Assembly (NCBI GenBank): GCA_964634645.1
Contig: CAZWKI010000001.1
Coordinates: 1-54,513, forward strand
Direction: 5' to 3'
Source: CAZWKI01 sp964634645
Lineage (GTDB): Bacteria > Patescibacteriota > Patescibacteriia > UBA1558 > S5-K13
DNA length: 54,513 nucleotides
Shown here: positions 21,101-30,665 of the stretch, in pieces
Layout: every line of letters starts with the position of its first letter
How positions within the stretch are numbered: the stretch's first letter is position 1
Notes under the pieces: generated by a model
Seen by the model: only the letters and a program-made list of their open reading frames with translations
What the model was told of the DNA's origin: nothing
Database searches by the model: none
Position numbers and translations under genes: made by a program

Positions 21101-24100
21101 AGAATATTACAATTGTAGTACAAATCCAACAGATCCAAACTGCTCTGGATTTTTGAAATACTGCAGTGCATCTGAAAATGGCTGTGAAGCATATAAACCT
21201 ACAAATGGAGATCCTATTGTCCCAGCTATTCCAACTGAAAATGATATTTGTCCAAGTGAGTGCAATGGATATAATACATTTGCACAATTTTCAAGTTATT
21301 TTGAAAATATTGAAGCAATTGATGAAGATCCAACAACACAAATTCCAATTATTGAAGATAAGAATTTTATTGCCAGCACGGCAAAAGATTGTCCCGCATC
21401 GGAAGATTCATGTGAATTATTTACAAATATTGATAAATTAGAATTGGGTGGAGAAGCAAGAGAATATTATAGTTTTATAAGACAATGCGTAAAGCCATCT
21501 GAAGTTTCTTCAAGTACGACGGCTATTTATTATACATGGGAAGGATCCGACACATCTGGATTTCAATTGAAGACCTGGAGATTTTTAAAGAGCAATTTAG
21601 AAGATAGTGATGGTGGGAAGGCACCATGCACAAATATAAGAATAGGTGGAACTATTTGTAATGACATGGTAGAAACATGTGATCCAGCGACAAATTTTGA
21701 TTGCCGTACTTTCTATGATAAAGATGGAAATTCTTATGACAGACTTGTTTCAAAGACAATTCCGATTACAGATGAGTGTGTAGCCTTGAGAAGAGAGGCG
21801 TCTGAAGAAGATGTAATTTACAAAGCCGCACCATCACTAAGTAGGACATGTAGTTCGAAAAATGTTGGATGTAGAAGATACAAGGGAAACAATGGAAATA
21901 ATACAAGAAACGTTTTCACCGAAGGATTTGAAAATGGATTTGTTTGGGACATTCCAGGCGCATCTTATTCAAATGAAGCAATAGCATATAATGGCCACTC
22001 AATGAAAATAAATTTTACTACTGGTAACACTGCTATTTCTTACAATCTTTCAGATGCAGGATATACAATAAATCCAGGAAAGAAATATGTTTTGAGTTTT
22101 TGGGCAAAAAGTCCCTCTGGTTGTTCTATATCAAAATCACCATCAAAAACACTTTCGGCGGTTTTTGAAAATATCAAGAGTATATTCTATAAAGACACAG
22201 AAGCCGCTGTAGATAATTCAAATGTTCAATATGATGAATATGGAAATGTTGTTCCAACGACAGAGGACGTAGATATAAATTTTGGAGCTCAGGCCGTTAC
22301 TAGTTCTGATTGGCTCATATATAAATATGATGCTGTTGTAGCGCCAGGTACTATAAATGGAGAATACATACTAAAATTTGCATTAAGTGATGGAAATTCA
22401 TGTGGATTTTATATAGACAATATTCAACTAAAAGAAATAAGTTCTGATTTATACAAAATAAAAGATTCTTGGGTCACTCCAGATATTTGTGTAACAGGAG
22501 ATTATTTAGGATGTCAAGAATACAAAGATAGAAATAAATCTTCTTGGTATTTTTATAAATTTAATGATTTGTGTGAAGAAGAAAATGTGGGTTGTACGGC
22601 AATGATTGATACAAAGAATTCTGATATGCCATTTAAGCAAACATTCAATGCATATTGTAAAAATGAATCGACAGGCTTTTTGAGCTGTGATTATGGAGAA
22701 TATTATTATAGAAATTATTTTTCTACATCAATTGATCACAGAGTCACAAGTACAATAAGTGTTCCAAAAGATGAACTCGTCTATGTTGTAAAAAATACAA
22801 AAAATATTTGTAGCAGTGCCAACAAAGGATGTTCTAAGGTGGGATTTCTTGGGGCTGATGGAAATTATAGTGATCAATATAAAATAAATAATCCAGATTC
22901 ATATATTTCAGATGATTATTATGGTGGAACAGATGAAACGCTATGTTTGTCTGAATATAAAGATTGTGCTGTGTTTACAAAAGATGATGGAAGCAAAATC
23001 TACAAAATTCATCCAAGAAATTTGACGTGTACTTATTTAAATACAGATTATGTTACTGGAAGAACCTCTGGTTTTTATAAGACAGATAGTATAAATGATC
23101 CCAATGGCCCTATTTCTTGTAACGGACTTTTGTACAATGAAAATTATAATGAACTTGTAAATAATGTAAACGCTATTGACGACGACTTCAAACCATATCA
23201 GGATTTTTCAAATCAATACGCAGCTATTTGCGATAGAAAAGCAAATAAATGCACAGAATTCATAGACCCAAATGACAACAGAGATATGAAAGATGAAATT
23301 CTCGTTTTAAATGGAGATAATTTGCAGTTCAATCAAAGCTCAAATTGGTATTTTTCTAATTGGATTAGCGAGGGTTGTATTGCTTCTTGTGGAGGCAATA
23401 CAACTCCTATTGTTACAAGTGGTTTCAGCCTAAATGCAGCCATAGGAGACCCAGGCATACCAGATGATCCTGACGATCCCGATGATTCTGATTTTTCTAC
23501 AAGTATTTCTTTTACAATGACATTAACAACAGCAAATAATAGTGTTGCCATATTTAGACCCACTTCTGGTTATTATAATTTTCCAGTGAAAGCAGGTGAA
23601 ATTTATAGTGTAAGTGCTGATGTGCGATTTGATGGAAATATCACTCAGACATCTGTAGGAGAGGATTTAAGAGAATATATAAGCACATTTTTAATCTGCA
23701 AAAATAGTTCAAACAATCCGTATTATTTAAATTCTAGCGGAGTTCCATATGCATTTCCTTCAATAAAATCAAATTACTATATTAGAGAAATTTCAGGGGA
23801 CACTTCATGGCACAACATCAACGGGCTTTATAAAATATTACCAGAAGCAACAAATTGTAATTTGGCTTTTTATGCTACCGGATCATTAGGATCAAAAATA
23901 AATGTCAAAAATATAAAATTTGAAAAGATAACTGGCAACTATTATTATATTGATAATGATTCTATTGATAGGGCAAGTTGTAGTAGGGCAAATCAAGAAG
24001 AAGGATGTATACTGTTCAACAACACATCAAAGAAGGATTTATCATACAATAGCAAAAGAAGTTACGAGGAAGGAAGACTCATAGGAAATGATCCTCAATA

Positions 24101-27100
24101 CCTAAACAATACAAATGAATTATTAAGCGTAGTAAGAGATAGGCAGTGTTCGCAGTGGGCAACATGCGGGACACAAGCAAAGACAATAGAAAATGGAGTT
24201 GAAAAAACAATTTGTACATCTCTTGTAGGATGCGACGAATTTTCTAGTGATCAGAGCGGACAATGTGAAAGCTTCGTTGAGAGAGGAAATGAGACAAAAC
24301 CACTTACGCTAAGTTATTACTATGATTCAATAGGAAGGGCCTTGTGGGGAGATACAAACTATAGTGGATATTCTATTCCTGGAAATTATCCAATTGACTC
24401 TCTTTCTGCATTTGGTACTGTAGAAGAAATTGAGGGCACAACGAGCACGGAATATATGTATAAATTGGGATATCCTATTAGAACAGGAAATTATGAATTC
24501 AAAACAGGAATAAGCCTTAATCCAATTACAAGTAATCCATATTTATTAGCAGATCCAAAAACTGAAGTAGTAAAAACTTGTAGACTGTATCCTGAAAAAG
24601 ATTCTCCATTTACAATAAGAAGCAACAACAAAATAGCAACATTTGAAGACCCCGATGAGTCCAATAAGTATGCATACATAAAAGACAAAACGAACTTCTT
24701 CCAAAACGCAAATATATGTCAACCAGAATCAGTTGTAGGAATTGGACAAACATGTGAATGTAGTTATAAGAAGGTGACTTATGGATCTGAGATATTGTAT
24801 TTTCCATATGATTATGGAGATATTCCAGAAACAATAAAATTTTATGAGGATGTAGAGATAGACGGTGTTTCGTCAACGCCGACTTACATTAGAAAGAAAA
24901 AAGAGGAACAATTTCAAGGTTGGCGTGGATTCTGTTTGGATTATGATTCCAAGTATATTGGGGGAGACAATAGATGTATGAGTTGGTACCCAACTGACTC
25001 TGTTGCAGGAGAAACAGATTATCAATTTGCACCTGAAGCAGATGTGACATATCAAAAAATACCAAGCGGTGGAAAGATGTGTATTTTGGGAGAGGATTAT
25101 ACAATTCCAGAAGATAGAGTGTATTGCGCTTATTGGAGTGGACCAATTGTAGAATATCAAGCTCGTCTTTATGGAACATACAATGAATCTACGGCAGAAA
25201 ATAAATGTAACGTTTTGGTTTTTGTTCCACAGGGTACAAAAATATCTAAAAATATATCTACAGAATTTGCTAACTATATTATGAATTCAGATAACTGGAT
25301 TGATCCCCATGATTCAGATAAATTAAAAATAGAAGAATTTACTTATAATGATAAGACATATAATATTATGTATGGTGCAAATTGGAAAGATTGGTATGAA
25401 GATAACGTTTATAATGATGAATATACTTGTTCAGCATATCGTGATGGTGTTAATGAAGGCCAAGAAAAAGAACTGAAATTTGGCGGTAGCGATTTTAATA
25501 ATTATCACATAAATGGCTCTCAATCATTGATTGATGATTTTAAAAATTTAACTTTCAATACTTTAGTAAAATTTTATTTTTATGACGAGGGCGTTTTAAG
25601 TAATGGTGCTACATATAACGATGGTTATGATGGATCTTTTAATACTTATGAGTGGAGTCCTTATCCTTATTCGGCTAATGTAGATTGTTTAGATAGAAAT
25701 AAAACCTATATACCCCTTATTGGTGGAGACTCAAGAATTGCGTATGAAAGAAATGATCAAAGCGATGGAGAAACTCAATGTGGAGCGAGGTCAGTTTCAG
25801 GCGAGGGATATAAGCGAGCTTGTCAAAACTATATAACATCTATTGATGATGTCATAGTTGAGCCGAGTCATGAAGTTTTTACAGTTTGTATGGAAACAGA
25901 TACGGCTGGTGGAGATTCTATGCACGATGATCGTTTAATAATTGTGGCATTTAACCCCAAGCAATTTAATTATTATGTAAATTACGATTTTGACAACACA
26001 TCTAACTATGAACGAACATTTAAAGATTATCAAAGTAATAGATGTGAAGCCCATGAAGATTTGCCATTGTCAGATGATTTTATTCAATCAATGAATGTTC
26101 AAAACAGTACATCATCTTTAAATTTATTAAAAACCTGTCAAATTTACGCNNNNNNNNNNTTTTATTTGCAAAGTATTCCTATTAATTTATTTTCTGCGTC
26201 AACCACATATGACTCTGCTTGTTATCTTGACGGATCGTGTTCGGCGGTAAAATCTGGAGATATAAATTTTTATGGAAATACAGTTAGTATAAAATATAAT
26301 AATATTCATGAAGGGTCTGGTAATTGGTATTCTTATTCAATCCAAAATCCACTTACAATAACCGGCAAAGAAGCAGATAGACAGCCAATACTTCACAGTG
26401 GAGCTTCTTTCTATGATTTTTCAAGCAATTTTTCAGATTATCTTGGAATGGGTGCATCAGACGCTGGAGCGAATATGAAAAACATTATTCTTAAAATTCC
26501 ATCTGCAAATTTTTTCTTTTGGAGTAATACAAACCAAGATTGGAATGATCCGGCTACGTTTTTGTGGAATGATCCTATTCTTTCGGATCCATCAACTGCT
26601 GCAATACAAAGAGTAGGAGAAGATAAAACAATGTCGGACGGTGTTGGATTTACAGTTGGTAATCATTATGATAAGACAAATAAGATTGTCCAAAATGCAT
26701 CACACTTTACCGCTGATTTGAATTTTTATGCTTTTGCAGCAGCAGCAAGTACACCTATTAGAAAAATAGAGATTTGTTGGGATGGAATATCTACAAATGG
26801 AACATGTTTGAATAGCTCATTGTTTACTGGTCCATTCAAAAACCGCAAACCTAATTGTGCAAGAAGGTGTGGAGCCACTTATAGTGCTGCTTTTCCGGGT
26901 GGATATAGTGGATCTCCTCTTTCTGATTGTAAGGTAGATAAAGACTGTGAGTCTGGTAAATGTTTTTCATTTTCATGGGGGGATACACCAGAGGCCTGTA
27001 TTGAAGAGGGCGATACAGAAAATGCATATTTCAGTTTTTCACATATATATATGTGCAGTGCGGGAAATAATTATTGGCAAGACAATTGTCCAGACTCAAG

Positions 27101-27230
27101 TATGAGCGGTGGTTGCTGTGTATACAATCCAGCCGTGAGAATTACAGATAATTGGGACAAGACAAAAACAGTAAATATGTGCGGAGACCCCACAATTAAT
27201 GATTGTAAAATTATAATCTCTCCAAAATAA
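18108..27230 (+). CDS. giant secreted cysteine-rich repeat protein with beta-sandwich domains
   Basis: 3040 residues as assembled, crossing a 10-N gap. A signal peptide ends at AKAQF (about residue 32). The first 500 residues are helical (coiled coil near 220-270). From about 735 to 2040 a short motif recurs at least ten times: C-x(5-6)-[GDK]-C-x-x-[FY], for example CDENEVGCKSY, CSASENGCEAY, CSSKNVGCRRY, CSSANKGCSKV. Between copies sit three carbohydrate-binding-like jelly-roll segments: about 805-970 (begins IPNSSFEIDED), 1269-1444 (EGFENGFVWDIPGASYS ... FYIDNIQLKE) and 1735-1940. The C-terminus has another cysteine cluster (NCARRCG, CKVDKDCESGKC). The VirB6-like gene starts 2 nt after its stop, so they are coupled. 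I infer an extracellular, disulphide-rich surface component of a type IV secretion-like apparatus; no enzymatic motif is recognised. Confidence 0.75.
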   Translation: MNYKKNKIFIAVFTILFVFNFVFLDAKIAKAQFVVFDPMVFSKMTVDTIKDGVEKVASRIEAITLKSIYKIGLNSLYSVVRGFATTLARDSANYLATGGKGSSSLLQNKPWDTYLKDAGKAAGAQFIDDLASGVGVDICKPPTVELSFDLALNFKTAEVTGNKPRCTFDEIGERWGEWGKTLIKSPTKLMQLSGQALEDFALSSGIRINNSTQKTDGSEMTDIEKAIREKEIRDALIAKSMELEESDLDFTIKAQQQLELEKEAEKELKTLEAQPTRELLPKTETIRGNIIVPGIYSEEKLRQIQEAANAQPNPSYNDLLVDTLNIFANTYISKKLESFLTTKLFKQDAPQTDSSIYETLVPSSNTSIKGIIQEVFTTINKININLNAKDVDVITELTMSDSDDFISKINYGTIDSQFAEVLQKSNQDPMSLQQAIEAGFINDNKFFGFINIDSNIQEPEVSNGISYNNMKKLRLNRIIPVGWELAALKIKEMGSSIGCAPSGCTLKDVMSGFNETGTFNVGATTIKDEYCGWRSIESYNYISSEDLSFTVGEDTCGPSYFEGINPSSITGLEFKNVLNSCYKYEVDDYGVVIDTPVDEISQYNTKEDCESSVRSDYFHKWVEGGCFVKEENESPFCKLVDPNWILKAPKQQCGASGYYSTLESSNSTDRYKDCADIKHCLKEDKNNNCLQYGYCLKEENIWRFRGDSCDERYANCRTLKDDEGKTQSYILDTLRDCDENEVGCKSYSIYQERDTVSSTYYWDETISTPITPDTKYKTVFLNKNSKNCDSSSNGCSKFLDIKPGTNIIPNSSFEIDEDSNNMPEGWGPFLSSTGLISGFTASTSASYDGRKSIFHTGLPADISTTQPLSVVNKGVFTLSYHVRKLGDGAATVTPKLIYNFGGESITTLLNSDADYSSVAGIEDSYWQRKSGYFSINNPLNNNIQSAKLTFSVSGDVYIDAVQLELNQFINSDKNSGIGEPSIYSNYGKNGSVYFKKAPEYYNCSTNPTDPNCSGFLKYCSASENGCEAYKPTNGDPIVPAIPTENDICPSECNGYNTFAQFSSYFENIEAIDEDPTTQIPIIEDKNFIASTAKDCPASEDSCELFTNIDKLELGGEAREYYSFIRQCVKPSEVSSSTTAIYYTWEGSDTSGFQLKTWRFLKSNLEDSDGGKAPCTNIRIGGTICNDMVETCDPATNFDCRTFYDKDGNSYDRLVSKTIPITDECVALRREASEEDVIYKAAPSLSRTCSSKNVGCRRYKGNNGNNTRNVFTEGFENGFVWDIPGASYSNEAIAYNGHSMKINFTTGNTAISYNLSDAGYTINPGKKYVLSFWAKSPSGCSISKSPSKTLSAVFENIKSIFYKDTEAAVDNSNVQYDEYGNVVPTTEDVDINFGAQAVTSSDWLIYKYDAVVAPGTINGEYILKFALSDGNSCGFYIDNIQLKEISSDLYKIKDSWVTPDICVTGDYLGCQEYKDRNKSSWYFYKFNDLCEEENVGCTAMIDTKNSDMPFKQTFNAYCKNESTGFLSCDYGEYYYRNYFSTSIDHRVTSTISVPKDELVYVVKNTKNICSSANKGCSKVGFLGADGNYSDQYKINNPDSYISDDYYGGTDETLCLSEYKDCAVFTKDDGSKIYKIHPRNLTCTYLNTDYVTGRTSGFYKTDSINDPNGPISCNGLLYNENYNELVNNVNAIDDDFKPYQDFSNQYAAICDRKANKCTEFIDPNDNRDMKDEILVLNGDNLQFNQSSNWYFSNWISEGCIASCGGNTTPIVTSGFSLNAAIGDPGIPDDPDDPDDSDFSTSISFTMTLTTANNSVAIFRPTSGYYNFPVKAGEIYSVSADVRFDGNITQTSVGEDLREYISTFLICKNSSNNPYYLNSSGVPYAFPSIKSNYYIREISGDTSWHNINGLYKILPEATNCNLAFYATGSLGSKINVKNIKFEKITGNYYYIDNDSIDRASCSRANQEEGCILFNNTSKKDLSYNSKRSYEEGRLIGNDPQYLNNTNELLSVVRDRQCSQWATCGTQAKTIENGVEKTICTSLVGCDEFSSDQSGQCESFVERGNETKPLTLSYYYDSIGRALWGDTNYSGYSIPGNYPIDSLSAFGTVEEIEGTTSTEYMYKLGYPIRTGNYEFKTGISLNPITSNPYLLADPKTEVVKTCRLYPEKDSPFTIRSNNKIATFEDPDESNKYAYIKDKTNFFQNANICQPESVVGIGQTCECSYKKVTYGSEILYFPYDYGDIPETIKFYEDVEIDGVSSTPTYIRKKKEEQFQGWRGFCLDYDSKYIGGDNRCMSWYPTDSVAGETDYQFAPEADVTYQKIPSGGKMCILGEDYTIPEDRVYCAYWSGPIVEYQARLYGTYNESTAENKCNVLVFVPQGTKISKNISTEFANYIMNSDNWIDPHDSDKLKIEEFTYNDKTYNIMYGANWKDWYEDNVYNDEYTCSAYRDGVNEGQEKELKFGGSDFNNYHINGSQSLIDDFKNLTFNTLVKFYFYDEGVLSNGATYNDGYDGSFNTYEWSPYPYSANVDCLDRNKTYIPLIGGDSRIAYERNDQSDGETQCGARSVSGEGYKRACQNYITSIDDVIVEPSHEVFTVCMETDTAGGDSMHDDRLIIVAFNPKQFNYYVNYDFDNTSNYERTFKDYQSNRCEAHEDLPLSDDFIQSMNVQNSTSSLNLLKTCQIYXXXXFYLQSIPINLFSASTTYDSACYLDGSCSAVKSGDINFYGNTVSIKYNNIHEGSGNWYSYSIQNPLTITGKEADRQPILHSGASFYDFSSNFSDYLGMGASDAGANMKNIILKIPSANFFFWSNTNQDWNDPATFLWNDPILSDPSTAAIQRVGEDKTMSDGVGFTVGNHYDKTNKIVQNASHFTADLNFYAFAAAASTPIRKIEICWDGISTNGTCLNSSLFTGPFKNRKPNCARRCGATYSAAFPGGYSGSPLSDCKVDKDCESGKCFSFSWGDTPEACIEEGDTENAYFSFSHIYMCSAGNNYWQDNCPDSSMSGGCCVYNPAVRITDNWDKTKTVNMCGDPTINDCKIIISPK
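26150..26159. other. assembly gap (10 N) in the giant gene
   Basis: Ten N bases, a typical scaffold placeholder. The frame before and after agrees as drawn, but the true gap size and the residues there are unknown. Confidence 0.99.
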
Positions 27231-27232
27231 TA

Positions 27233-30200
27233 ATGAAGAAAATTTTCAACAAAATTAAGTTTAAATGGAACATTCTTAGTAAGAAGAGAAAAATTTTTGT
27301 TTTGTCATCTTTTGCTATACTTGTTTTGATACTAGTAGTTCCAAATACATCCCTTGCTGGATTTGGGGATTGGTTTATTGAAAATTTAGCACAGTCAGTG
27401 GCTTATATAGTGATATATATATCTAGAGTACTTATAGGTGTTGTTAATTTTGTTGTTGGAATGGAGATAAAGCTTTTGATGATGTTTTTGAAATTTAAGA
27501 ATTTTACAAAAGGTATTCCTGCCGTTGAACAAGGATGGATAGTAGTAAGAGATATTTGTAATATGTTTTTTATACTTGCTCTTCTTGTAATAGCATTTGC
27601 AACAATATTGCAATACGAAGCTTATTCATATAAAAGATGGTTTGTAAAACTTGTAATTGCTGCTGTTTTGGTAAATTTTTCAAAAACAATTACGGGTCTT
27701 ATGATAGATTTTTCCCAAGTTGTGATGCTTACGTTTGTAAATGCTTTTAGAGATGTTGCGGCCGGAAATCTGGTTGAGGGTTTGCATTTAAATGAATTAT
27801 ATAATTTGCAACCGACGACGGGTGAACAACTTCAAGTAGGTACGAATGCTGCTGCATCCGTTGCATCAAAAGCTATAAGCGTTGTACTGGCTCTTGTTAT
27901 ACTTATAATAGTGGCAGTTGTAGTTCTTGTAATAATTGTTGTTGTAGTATCAAGAATGGTAACTCTATGGATTTTGACAATACTATCACCCATTGCGTTT
28001 TTTCTTCAAGGGACTCCCTTTGGAAAACAATATGCATCTCGTTGGTGGACTGAACTTGGAAAAAATCTTGTTGCTGGTCCTGTTTTGGCTTTTTTCTTAT
28101 ATATTACATTTTTTACAATAAAAGAAAGTATATTAGTAGAAAAGGATCGTTTTAGAGATTTGGCTGGGGACGAGCTTACAATAGAGGGGACAACTGGTTT
28201 TGAAGCTGCGCTTACAACATTTCTTACGGGTGGAAATATTTTTGATTTTATAATTGTTATAGGACTTCTTCTTATGTCACTTAAATTCGCTCAAGAGTCA
28301 GGCGCTGCAGGGGCTAAATTTGCAGGAAAGGCGAGTGGGCAGCTCAGTAAGGCGGGAAGGGGCGCCGTTAAAGTTGGAAAGAATATTGGAAAATCAGCTG
28401 TAAGAAAAGTCGGAAGAGATACAAGACACTTGGGGGTTAAAGCTATTAATTCAAACACCAAATTTGGAAGAGCAATTAAAGATACAACCTTTGGAAAATT
28501 CGCAACTTCTTGGAATAAAGATTTAGACAAATCAAGAGATAAAAAAATAACAGCCAAAAGAGAAAAGATGTTTCAAAAATTGGGAATGAGTGGAGATACT
28601 ACTAAAATTGTAGCTGATGAAGCAAAAAAACGTAGAGCTCAAATTGAACAAGTAAAAAAAGGTGCAGGTGGTGCTGGATACGGTGCTTTTGCTGGTGCTG
28701 CTCTTGGTGGACCAGCTGGTATGTTAATTGGGGCTGCGTTGGGTACTGCAATGGCAGCAAAAAAAGCGCAAATGAAAAAATATGAAAAAAGAAGTCCAGA
28801 GCTTTATCAAAGATATAAAAAAGCAGAAAAACAAAGAAAGCAAATAAATAAAAAAATAAAAGAAGAGAATAAAGAAAGGGTGGCCCGTGGTGAAAAGCCT
28901 AGAAAGCTATTAGAGCCAATAAAGTTTAATAAGTATGTACCTAATCCGAATCAAAGAGACGATAAAATCGAAAAACAAAGAAAGCAAATAAATAAAAAAA
29001 TAAAAAAAGCAAATAAAGAAAGGGTGGCGCGCGGTGAAAAACCGAGAGAGTTGTTAAAGCGAATAGATAAATATAAACTCAAAAGTAAAGAAGAATTGGC
29101 AAAAACATATGAAGCATCTCACACAGAAAAAGCTGGATATAAAATGGCTCAAGAAAAAGTAATCAGGGAACAAAAGGTTGGGGCTATGGCTGCAAGTCAA
29201 GAATATTTTAAAGGTAATAGAGAGTGGTATTATGCTTCAGGACAATCCAAGACTTCGAAGCTTTTAATAAACGAAATGAGGGGTAACGACAAAGCGGTTC
29301 AAAGCGCTGCAGATTATGTTAATTCTGATCCAACAACAGACCCTAAGTATGCAACATTGGATACACAGGCTAGAGTAAGATTTGTAGAGAAATATAATGA
29401 AGACATTATTAACATTTCAAAGGGTTTGGCCGCATATCAAAAGGGTGAAGGAGATATGACGGGCTTACAACGCTTAACAGATGCAATTTCAAAAAAAGTT
29501 GGAACTGGTTCTATTCCAGATCTAAAATCTGTAGACAATTTTGTTAGAGATGATCTTATTATCCCTGCACCAAAATACAGAGATACCCAGACAGGGACTA
29601 CAAAAAATGAAAATGATAAAGGAAAATTTAGTTCCGGAAATTTTGGCAGAAAAGATAGCGATGGAAATTATATGACAAATAATTTGAGAATGGATTTTAG
29701 AGATATTCAAAAGATGATTCCAGGACTTAATGTTACAGCTCAAGGAGTAAACCTTACTGACAAAAATCAAATTGCACAAGTTTCTGCTTATGCAACACAG
29801 CAACTAGATAATCAAATAAAAGCATTGCATGACGAAAGAGACAATGCTCTTGCATCAGGTGGTGAATTCAATGAATCTGTTTTTAAATCAAAAGAGGCAA
29901 AACTTATCGCATCAAAAGAAAGATTATCAAGCCCAGACGGTATTAATAATTTGGAATTATCAAATAGCGGAATTGAATCAGGTCATAGAGATGTTATAGA
30001 TACAATAAACCATGAAAAGATTCATAGCGCAGGAGTAAAAGATGAATATACGACAGAAGCAATAGCAAAAAAAGCTGGAGAAAAGCACATGCATGGATCA
30101 GTTGATGCTTTGGGTAAGGCAGCAGCAGAATATGAAAAAGATAATAAAAAATATGTTGAAAAAGATTCCAAGGATTTAGTAGAAAATGAATACAATTTTG

Positions 30201-30661
30201 ACTCTTTGATAGAAAAAATAAAAACAGATAATGGAACAGAGCAAAGAGTTGATAATATTATAAAATCAGAGGAAGCTCGTTTTGACACAAGTGGAATTGA
30301 AAACAAATTAGATGAAATGTCTGAAAGATTATCAACTAAATTTGGAGAAGGAACAGATAAATTGGTTAGCAAATTAGATCAAACATCAGGATCTTCTGGC
30401 AAATCGTCAACAGAAGACAGAGCAACAAAACTTTATGAATCAGAGCAACGCAGAATGGGCGCTGTGTTGGCACAGGAACATAATAAATTAACAAGAGAGC
30501 AAATGGATCAAGACATGGAAAGATCCCAAAGATCTTCTCAACAAATGGCTGAGCAAACTCTAAAAACAGAACAGCTAAATGAAAACATTACAGCATTAGA
30601 ATCACTTCTTCAATCAGATAAAGATAGTTCAAACTTTAAGCCACCAAGTGAACCAATATAA
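27233..30661 (+). CDS. VirB6/TrbL-like inner-membrane protein with long C-terminal region
   Basis: 1142 residues. The N-terminal 355 carry a leading hydrophobic segment and about seven membrane segments (about 54-88, 107-128, 135-168, 212-258, 276-293, 332-354) in the pattern of type IV secretion VirB6/TrbL channel proteins, including SRMVTLWILTILSPIAFFLQ. Next is a basic region, a glycine-zipper-like stretch near 480-505 (GAGGAGYGAFAGAALGGPAG), and a basic 48-residue repeat in two copies (about 532-608). The long soluble tail contains HEKIH at about 927-931, an HExxH-type zinc-protease signature with acidic residues following (KDEYTTE). It ends in a Gln-rich coiled coil. Placed 2 nt after the giant gene. 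The secretion role is inferred from topology; the protease activity is only a motif match. Confidence 0.72.
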   Translation: MKKIFNKIKFKWNILSKKRKIFVLSSFAILVLILVVPNTSLAGFGDWFIENLAQSVAYIVIYISRVLIGVVNFVVGMEIKLLMMFLKFKNFTKGIPAVEQGWIVVRDICNMFFILALLVIAFATILQYEAYSYKRWFVKLVIAAVLVNFSKTITGLMIDFSQVVMLTFVNAFRDVAAGNLVEGLHLNELYNLQPTTGEQLQVGTNAAASVASKAISVVLALVILIIVAVVVLVIIVVVVSRMVTLWILTILSPIAFFLQGTPFGKQYASRWWTELGKNLVAGPVLAFFLYITFFTIKESILVEKDRFRDLAGDELTIEGTTGFEAALTTFLTGGNIFDFIIVIGLLLMSLKFAQESGAAGAKFAGKASGQLSKAGRGAVKVGKNIGKSAVRKVGRDTRHLGVKAINSNTKFGRAIKDTTFGKFATSWNKDLDKSRDKKITAKREKMFQKLGMSGDTTKIVADEAKKRRAQIEQVKKGAGGAGYGAFAGAALGGPAGMLIGAALGTAMAAKKAQMKKYEKRSPELYQRYKKAEKQRKQINKKIKEENKERVARGEKPRKLLEPIKFNKYVPNPNQRDDKIEKQRKQINKKIKKANKERVARGEKPRELLKRIDKYKLKSKEELAKTYEASHTEKAGYKMAQEKVIREQKVGAMAASQEYFKGNREWYYASGQSKTSKLLINEMRGNDKAVQSAADYVNSDPTTDPKYATLDTQARVRFVEKYNEDIINISKGLAAYQKGEGDMTGLQRLTDAISKKVGTGSIPDLKSVDNFVRDDLIIPAPKYRDTQTGTTKNENDKGKFSSGNFGRKDSDGNYMTNNLRMDFRDIQKMIPGLNVTAQGVNLTDKNQIAQVSAYATQQLDNQIKALHDERDNALASGGEFNESVFKSKEAKLIASKERLSSPDGINNLELSNSGIESGHRDVIDTINHEKIHSAGVKDEYTTEAIAKKAGEKHMHGSVDALGKAAAEYEKDNKKYVEKDSKDLVENEYNFDSLIEKIKTDNGTEQRVDNIIKSEEARFDTSGIENKLDEMSERLSTKFGEGTDKLVSKLDQTSGSSGKSSTEDRATKLYESEQRRMGAVLAQEHNKLTREQMDQDMERSQRSSQQMAEQTLKTEQLNENITALESLLQSDKDSSNFKPPSEPI
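28826..29056 (+). repeat. 144-bp in-frame duplication within the VirB6-like gene
   Basis: Sequence starting GAAAAACAAAGAAAGC at 28826 recurs at 28970. The period of 144 bp is 48 codons. Both copies encode EKQRKQINKKIK ... NKERVARGEKPR followed by a KLL/ELL end. The copies differ by scattered substitutions, so the duplication is not brand new; it may vary in copy number between strains. Confidence 0.85.
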
Positions 30662-30665
30662 TTAT

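Noticed and set aside
23333..23563. Antisense frame within the giant gene and other similar shadow frames
   Set aside because: Low-quality frames opposite or out of phase with convincingly coding sequence, no start signals.
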